Below are positions 5,218 to 9,376 of a stretch of DNA of 9,376 nucleotides, piece by piece. The stretch is from Halovenus sp. (GTDB lineage: Archaea; Halobacteriota; Halobacteria; Halobacteriales; Haloarculaceae). Where the stretch lies: positions 1 to 9,376 of the forward strand of contig JAQCNR010000306.1 of the NCBI GenBank assembly GCA_028274925.1, given 5' to 3'. Position 1 is the first letter of the stretch, and every line of letters begins with the position of its first letter. The notes below the pieces were generated by a model. It saw only the letters and a list, made by a program, of their open reading frames with translations, did not search any database and was not told the DNA's origin. The translations under genes and the position numbers were made by a program.

Positions 5218-6801
5218 TTAGTTCGAGGCGATGACGTCGTCGATTCGGACGATCATCGTCGACGCTTCCGTGGCGCTCTCGACGGCCTCGCGTTTGACTG
5301 CGGCGGGGTCGAGGACACCGTACTCGATTGGGTCTGCGACGATACCGGTCTGGCCCTCGCTGATGAGGCCAGCCGTCGTTCCCGAGTCGTGCTCGGCGCG
5401 CAGGTCGACCAGCGCGTCGATTGGGTCCATCCCCGTGTTCTCCGCGAGCGTGCGTGGGATTACGTCGACAGCGTCGGCGTAGGCCTCGACGGCCAACTGC
5501 TTGCGGCCCTCGATGCCAGCGGCCTCGTCTCGGATGCGGTCGGCAATCCGAATCTCGATAGCGCCTGCGCCACCGACGACACCGCCGGCGTCGAGTGCGG
5601 CGGTAACGACGTCGAGTGCGTCCATCAGGCTGCGTTCGAGTTCGTCGACAACGTGGTCGGTCGAACCGCGAGCGAAGACCGTCACGGCCTTGCTCGCCGC
5701 GCCGCCCTCGATGAAGACCTGCTCCTCGTCGTCGTACTTCTCGACGCTGACGTTCTCGGCGCTGCCGAGGTCGTCGTCTTCGATGGCGTCGACAGAGCCA
5801 ACGCGAGTCGCGCCGGTTGCGGCTCCAACAGACTCGATGGCGTCACTGTCGACATCCTCGAAGACGAGCAGCCCGTGGCTGACCAGGTCAGCAGTCAGGC
5901 GGTCGTCGATGTCGCCGTCGACGAAGACAACGTTCGCACCGCTGTCGGCGAGTGCGTCGGCGTACGCCTGTAGCTGGCCCGTTTCGGCCTCGATAGCGGC
6001 GTTGAGCTGGTCGACGTTCGAGACCTGGTACTCGGCGTCGACGTTGGCTTCCTTGATTTCGAGGTCTTCGTTGACGATGGCGATCCGTGCGTTTTCGACC
6101 GAGCGTGGCATCTCCTCGCTCAGTCGTTCCTCGTCGACAATGACCCCCTCGACGAGTTCGGTTGCGCTCGAGGTTGCGCCGGCCTGCGTGTGAACCGTGA
6201 TGGCTGAGCGGTCGACACCGGCGTCGGAACTCACTTGCGTCACAGCGTCGACGACTGTCTGTGCGAGGTCTGCCGCACCGAGGTCACCGGTCCCCTTGCC
6301 GGTCATACTCGATTTGGCGACCTGCAGCAGTTGGTCGTCGCTCGGGTCCGTCGCGATGACGGCGTCGTCGATGGCTTCCTGGGCGATTGTCGACGCCTTG
6401 TGGTAGCCCTCGACAATCGTCGTCGGGTGGACGTCCTCTTCGAGCAGGCTCTCGGCCTGTGAGAGGAGCTCTCCCGCGAGAATTGACGCTGTTGTTGTGC
6501 CGTCGCCGACCTCTTCCTCCTGTGTTTCGGCGACTTCGACGAGCATCTGTGCGGCCGGGTGCTCGATGTCCATCTCGTCGAGAATCGTCGCACCGTCGTT
6601 GGTGATGACGACATCCCCGTCGTCGGAGACGAGCATCTTGTCCATCCCGCGTGGACCGAGTGTGGTCCGTACAGATTCGCTAACTGCCTTTCCGGCGGAG
6701 ATATTCGACGACTGTGCGTCGTCACCCCGCGTACGCTCTGAATCTTCGCTAAGAATAAACATAGGCTGTCCACCCATGCGTCGCTGGCCAGATTGTGACA
6801 T
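5218..6801 (-). CDS. ths: Thermosome subunit (group II chaperonin)
   Basis: A 527-residue full-length subunit of the archaeal chaperonin, a two-ring ATP-driven cage that refolds cytosolic proteins. Nucleotide-binding motifs are LGPRGMDK (48-55), TNDGATIL (67-74) and GDGTTT (99-104); the equatorial aspartate is in LDAGG (D404). The C-terminal equatorial domain carries QLAVEAYADAVDVIPRTLAENTGMDPIDAL (435-464). Two features set it apart from the main subunits: the usual GGGAxE loop reads GGAGAIE (410-416), and the C-terminus stops at RIDDVIASN without a Gly-Gly-Met tail. This looks like a diverged accessory subunit of the kind haloarchaea carry alongside two main ones; that is inference. The start at 6801 is supported by a Shine-Dalgarno (GAGGT) eight bases upstream and by a TATA box, although ATGs at residues 9 and 14 are possible. 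Confidence 0.95.
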   Translation of the reverse strand: MSQSGQRRMGGQPMFILSEDSERTRGDDAQSSNISAGKAVSESVRTTLGPRGMDKMLVSDDGDVVITNDGATILDEMDIEHPAAQMLVEVAETQEEEVGDGTTTASILAGELLSQAESLLEEDVHPTTIVEGYHKASTIAQEAIDDAVIATDPSDDQLLQVAKSSMTGKGTGDLGAADLAQTVVDAVTQVSSDAGVDRSAITVHTQAGATSSATELVEGVIVDEERLSEEMPRSVENARIAIVNEDLEIKEANVDAEYQVSNVDQLNAAIEAETGQLQAYADALADSGANVVFVDGDIDDRLTADLVSHGLLVFEDVDSDAIESVGAATGATRVGSVDAIEDDDLGSAENVSVEKYDDEEQVFIEGGAASKAVTVFARGSTDHVVDELERSLMDALDVVTAALDAGGVVGGAGAIEIRIADRIRDEAAGIEGRKQLAVEAYADAVDVIPRTLAENTGMDPIDALVDLRAEHDSGTTAGLISEGQTGIVADPIEYGVLDPAAVKREAVESATEASTMIVRIDDVIASN

Positions 6802-6802
6802 T

Positions 6803-6812
6803 GGTAATTACC
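6803..6812 (-). promoter_or_regulatory. Palindrome GGTAATTACC between Shine-Dalgarno and start of the thermosome gene
   Basis: A perfect ten-base palindrome one base upstream of the thermosome ATG. It overlaps most of the Shine-Dalgarno, so a bound protein or paired RNA here would block initiation. It may be chance. Confidence 0.3.
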
Positions 6813-6814
6813 TC
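6810..6814 (-). promoter_or_regulatory. Shine-Dalgarno of the thermosome gene
   Basis: Minus-strand GAGGT, complementary to the archaeal 16S rRNA 3' end, lies eight bases before the ATG at 6801. Most starts in this window look leaderless, so this site decides the start and implies a short 5' leader. Confidence 0.6.
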
Positions 6815-6818
6815 ACTT

Positions 6819-6831
6819 CAAACGTCGTTTG
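6819..6831 (-). promoter_or_regulatory. Candidate operator in the thermosome promoter
   Basis: CAAACGTCGTTTG is a 13-base palindrome (six-base arms, one central base). It lies six bases downstream of the TATA box and just before the expected transcription start, the usual place for an archaeal repressor to block RNA polymerase recruitment. A heat-shock or stress regulator is plausible for a chaperonin gene; the protein is not identifiable here. Confidence 0.5.
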
Positions 6832-6837
6832 CGGTTC

Positions 6838-6845
6838 TATATAAA
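6838..6845 (-). promoter_or_regulatory. TATA box of the thermosome gene
   Basis: Minus-strand TTTATATA, a near-ideal archaeal TATA box, starts 37 bases upstream of the ATG. Initiation about 25 bases downstream would give a leader of roughly 15 bases containing the Shine-Dalgarno. A strong promoter fits an abundant chaperonin. Confidence 0.75.
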
Positions 6846-6947
6846 TGTTGCTTTCTTGCCGGCCAGTCTCCCGACTCGCTCGCGTTGAGTAGTCTCCTCA
6901 CAGCACACTTCGGTCGAATTATTCTTTCTGATACGCCCCACCAAAAA

Positions 6948-6954
6948 TTTATTT
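6948..6954 (+). promoter_or_regulatory. TATA box of the Tat-exported surface protein gene
   Basis: TTTATTT, preceded by an A-run, lies 24-30 bases upstream of the ATG at 6978. This is the spacing of a leaderless haloarchaeal transcript and supports that ATG as the start. Confidence 0.65.
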
Positions 6955-6969
6955 GATATTACAAATATC
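6955..6969 (+). promoter_or_regulatory. Operator-like inverted repeat after the TATA box
   Basis: GATATT-ACA-AATATC: two perfect six-base arms with a three-base spacer, directly abutting the TATA box and ending eight bases before the start codon. The geometry suits a dimeric winged-helix repressor. The AT-rich context makes a chance match easier. Confidence 0.45.
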
Positions 6970-6977
6970 GGTCAAGT

Positions 6978-8384
6978 ATGACAGACTTTAGCGAACGACA
7001 AGCAGAGGCGGGCGACAGCGAACCACCAGCCACGAACATGTCCCGGCGCCGCCTGCTGCAGACCTCTGCGGGAGTGCTCGCAGTCGGTCTGGGCGCGACT
7101 GGCAGCGGTACAGCACAGATAGGGTCGGTCCCGGGGTACGCCGACTACGTCCCGGCCGAAGTCGACGAGATTGTCCTGCAAGACGGTTCGGTCGAACTCG
7201 CAAGTGTCGACCTCCGGGCGTTGTTCGAGTTGCTGATTGCTTCCAGCGACCAACAGGAAGAGGAGGGCGACTCCGAGGCGGTCCGCCTGCAGTTCGAGCC
7301 ACAGGTGCTCGGCATCTTTTCGGCGGTAACACCGCTGTCGCTGTACGAACAGGTGGGCCTCAGTGACGTCCTCCCGGCGGCGGCCGCCGGCAGCCAGCAG
7401 TCTGCTCCCGAGGAAGTGCCCGACCTCATGACAGACCGCATCACCTCGCTCAGCACCACCACTGCGGGTGCCGGTGCCGCGGTTGCGACGGGTTCGTACG
7501 ACCCCGGCGCGGTCGGGAGTGCCCTCGACGACGGTCCGCTGGAACCGTCCGATACCACCGGCGTCTACGTCGGCGACGACCCGCGGTTCGGTGGCACCCA
7601 GCAGGATGTCCAACTCGCGGTCGCTTGGTCTGACCAGCACATCATCACCGGCCCGAGTGTCGACCTCGTAACGACGATTGCCGCGACCGGTATGGGAAAC
7701 CGCCCACGGCTGCACGAGCAGAACGGCGACCTCGCGCGGCAACTCTCGACGGCTGGCAACGGACCGTTCACCACGACTAGCTACTCTCCGAGCGGCACTC
7801 TCCAGATCAACCAGCAAAATACCTTCTTCGTCGACTATTCACCCCTGGAGAACGCTACGCTGAAGGGTTACACACAGTCCAACAGGACCGACCTCGCGGC
7901 CGGCGAAATCAGCGCTGTCTCCGTGTTCAACCACCCGACCGCAGGCGACGCCAGCGAGAGTTCCCTCTCGGGAGTCGGCGAAGGAGCAGACGAGCGTTCG
8001 GCCAGCACGGACGGCCGCTACGTCACAATCGAGGCCGTCTACCGCGGCGAGATTCCGGCACAGGAAGACGACAGCAGTTCGGACGATAGTAGCTCAGACG
8101 ACAGTACGGACGACAGCAGTTCAGACGACAGTACGGACGACGGCACAGACTCGACGGACGACGGCACAGACTCGACGGACGATAGCACAGACGACAGCAG
8201 TTCGGACTCGGACTCTGGGAGCACGGACGGTTCCGAGAGCGAGTCAGACGGTTCGGGTGACGACGGTTCCGCCAGCTCAGACGATGGTGGCCCTGGTTTC
8301 GGGCTCGTCTCGGCACTGACGGGGCTTGGCGGTGCTGGCTACCTCCTCAAGCGTCGGACCAACTTCGGCGAAAATCAAGCATAA
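6978..8384 (+). CDS. Tat-exported, PGF-CTERM-anchored surface protein of unknown function
   Basis: A 468-residue secreted protein. A hydrophilic N-region is followed by a twin-arginine signal (MSRRRLLQTSAGVLAVGLG, 21-39) with probable cleavage near 46-47 (GTA-Q), so it is exported folded. Residues 48-360 form the ectodomain, for which I recognise no catalytic motif; GVYVGDDPRFGG (195-206) and LAVAWSDQHIITGPS (213-227) suggest a mixed alpha/beta fold. Residues 363-436 are an Asp/Ser/Thr/Glu/Gly-rich stalk, likely glycosylated and wall-spanning. The C-terminus has the three parts of a PGF-CTERM signal: GPGFG (438-442), a hydrophobic helix (443-457) and KRR (458-460). Archaeosortase ArtA normally processes this and the protein is lipid-anchored. 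The signal is followed by eight extra residues (TNFGENQA), longer than usual. It is divergent from the thermosome gene. Confidence 0.88.
   Translation: MTDFSERQAEAGDSEPPATNMSRRRLLQTSAGVLAVGLGATGSGTAQIGSVPGYADYVPAEVDEIVLQDGSVELASVDLRALFELLIASSDQQEEEGDSEAVRLQFEPQVLGIFSAVTPLSLYEQVGLSDVLPAAAAGSQQSAPEEVPDLMTDRITSLSTTTAGAGAAVATGSYDPGAVGSALDDGPLEPSDTTGVYVGDDPRFGGTQQDVQLAVAWSDQHIITGPSVDLVTTIAATGMGNRPRLHEQNGDLARQLSTAGNGPFTTTSYSPSGTLQINQQNTFFVDYSPLENATLKGYTQSNRTDLAAGEISAVSVFNHPTAGDASESSLSGVGEGADERSASTDGRYVTIEAVYRGEIPAQEDDSSSDDSSSDDSTDDSSSDDSTDDGTDSTDDGTDSTDDSTDDSSSDSDSGSTDGSESESDGSGDDGSASSDDGGPGFGLVSALTGLGGAGYLLKRRTNFGENQA
8064..8212 (+). repeat. DNA tandem repeats encoding the Asp/Ser/Thr stalk
   Basis: The stalk-coding DNA is internally repetitive. 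A 21-base block at 8094-8114 recurs identically at 8121-8141 (period 27). Another 21-base block at 8139-8159 recurs at 8160-8180 (period 21). Both periods are multiples of three, so slippage would change stalk length without a frameshift. Confidence 0.75.
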
Positions 8385-8400
8385 CACGACTCTCTCAACT

Positions 8401-8410
8401 CGTTTTCTTG
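8401..8410 (+). terminator. T-run downstream of the surface protein gene
   Basis: CGTTTTCTTG lies about 18 bases past the stop in otherwise GC-rich DNA. It is a plausible archaeal T-run terminator before the next promoter. Confidence 0.4.
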
Positions 8411-8445
8411 CCTCAAACTCAACGCTCGAAATTGGCGGTCAGGGA

Positions 8446-8453
8446 GTTAAGTA
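8446..8453 (+). promoter_or_regulatory. Possible TATA box of the amidohydrolase-fold gene
   Basis: GTTAAGTA lies 25-32 bases upstream of the ATG at 8478 with a purine-rich stretch before it. The spacing fits a leaderless start, and no Shine-Dalgarno is visible. Confidence 0.5.
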
Positions 8454-8477
8454 CCCCCGCCTCTTTGGCCGGGATAG

Positions 8478-9284
8478 ATGCTGGAGCTGGAGCACGGATT
8501 TCGCGTTGTGGACACGCACGTGGTACTGGAACCGGACGAGACCCGCCGGCCGCGTGGGCTGGGCGACGCCGAGCAGCTCGAAGTCGAGATGGAACAGGCA
8601 GGAATCGTCCAGTCGCTCGTGCTTCCGGGCACGCGGGAGGGCTCGTACGTCAAGGCGAACAACGCCGCCGCCCGACTCGCGGTCAACCGCCCGTTCCGTC
8701 CAATTGCCCGAATCAACGGCACCCGCAACCCGGGTCAGGGGGCGACCTCTCGACTCCGGAACCTCGCCAGTTCGCGCTCCGAGGAGCACACGTCTCCCGA
8801 CGATATCGAACAGTACGCCTACGAGGACCGATTCTACGGATTTATTCTCGACCCCGCAGCGGACGGCATGCCCGATGAGGAAGTACTCGCCCAACTGGAC
8901 GACGCTGGCCTCCCGCTGATCACCTACGGCGGGGAGGGCTGTCCGCCGTCGGCCATCGAAACGACACTGCTTGGCTACGATTTCCCGGTCATCATCGCCC
9001 ACTGTGGCGGCTATCCCAGCAACGAGGCGATGATGGACGCCGCAATCGACCTGCTCGACCACCACGAAAAGTGTTATCTCGATACGAGCTTCGTTCGGAC
9101 TCGTGACCCGCTCGAACGCGCACTGATGGAACACCCCTCACAGGTCGTCTTCGGCAGCGGCGCGCCGGAAATCCACCCGAACGTTGCCGTGATGGAAATT
9201 CTCACGCTGGACGTACCTGAGGACGCGATGCGAAAGGTCTTCTCGAACAACGCCGCTCGGCTGTTCGAGGTGCTGGCTCCCTAA
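8478..9284 (+). CDS. Amidohydrolase-2-like TIM-barrel protein lacking most metal ligands
   Basis: A 268-residue protein with the layout of the amidohydrolase-2 family: first strand FRVVDTHVVLEPD (8-20), substrate loops with KANNAAARLAVNRP (59-72), GFILDP (121-126), ITYGGEG (148-154), VIIAHCGGYP (171-180), YLDTS (200-204), FGSGAPEIHP (225-234) and DAMRKVFSNNAARLF (249-263). Active members hold metal with HxH after strand 1, further histidines and an aspartate in GSDxP. Here HxH reads HVV (H14, V16), the usual VHxG histidine is Y150 and the GSD aspartate is G228; only H175 remains in place. It therefore probably cannot bind metal in the usual way and may be a binding or regulatory protein, or use another chemistry. 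Conserved non-catalytic motifs argue against simple decay. Transcribed alone. Confidence 0.8.
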   Translation: MLELEHGFRVVDTHVVLEPDETRRPRGLGDAEQLEVEMEQAGIVQSLVLPGTREGSYVKANNAAARLAVNRPFRPIARINGTRNPGQGATSRLRNLASSRSEEHTSPDDIEQYAYEDRFYGFILDPAADGMPDEEVLAQLDDAGLPLITYGGEGCPPSAIETTLLGYDFPVIIAHCGGYPSNEAMMDAAIDLLDHHEKCYLDTSFVRTRDPLERALMEHPSQVVFGSGAPEIHPNVAVMEILTLDVPEDAMRKVFSNNAARLFEVLAP

Positions 9285-9290
9285 CGCGGT

Positions 9291-9300
9291 GTTTAGTTTC
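9291..9300 (+). terminator. Weak T-rich site after the amidohydrolase-fold gene
   Basis: GTTTAGTTTC follows the stop by six bases. Two short T-runs could end transcription before the repeat that begins about 30 bases on. Confidence 0.3.
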
Positions 9301-9328
9301 GTAGGACGTGACGCTGTCTTGGCCTCTA

Positions 9329-9376
9329 ACAACCAGAAAGCCCCGGCGGGCTACACTCCCGCGACTCGCTTCGCGC
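9329..9376 (+). repeat. Start of a second copy of the hairpin element, cut by the window edge
   Basis: The first 19 bases match 1588-1606 exactly and in the same orientation. After GGC the sequence differs, but short stems continue: GCGGG/CCCGC (9346-9350 with 9358-9362, approximate) and CGCGA/TCGCG (9360-9364 with 9371-9375). This suggests a shared end with different internal hairpins. Confidence 0.65.

Overview
The window comes from the chromosome, or a large replicon, of an extremely halophilic archaeon (class Halobacteria). The evidence is high GC content, strongly acidic proteins, a group II chaperonin (thermosome), archaeal TATA boxes 24-31 nt upstream of apparently leaderless starts, and a surface protein with both a twin-arginine signal and a PGF-CTERM tail. 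I cannot name the genus from the sequence.

Layout. Positions 1-1498 hold two minus-strand genes: a sugar-nucleotide epimerase, followed two bases later by a metallo-beta-lactamase-fold nuclease cut by the window edge. Positions 1499-2021 contain no gene. They hold a striking element of about 390 bases made of consecutive hairpins, almost all with three-base loops. It ends in an 18-bp hairpin and is bracketed by complementary ends (AACCAGAAAGCCCC / GGGGCTTTCTGGTT). A 19-base copy of its left end recurs at 9329, where a second copy seems to begin and runs off the window.

Positions 2022-5196 are a tight plus-strand cluster: a carotenoid-cleavage-type oxygenase, a 59-residue two-helix membrane protein overlapping it by one base, a [2Fe-2S] ferredoxin and an MFS transporter. 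The arrangement suggests oxidative cleavage of a lipophilic substrate with membrane, redox and transport partners, but the substrate is not visible in the sequence. A thermosome subunit (5218-6801, minus) converges on the transporter. Its promoter has a TATA box, a 13-base palindrome at an operator position and a good Shine-Dalgarno.

The thermosome promoter region is shared with a divergent Tat-exported, PGF-CTERM-anchored surface protein (6978-8384), which has its own operator-like inverted repeat. Last comes an amidohydrolase-fold protein (8478-9284) that has lost most of its metal ligands.

The most unusual content is the hairpin element. Three of its hairpins are related copies whose stem differences are compensated on both arms. 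Every imperfect stem pair I found is a G.U in the plus-strand sense. Both points favour a structured plus-strand RNA over random palindromes.
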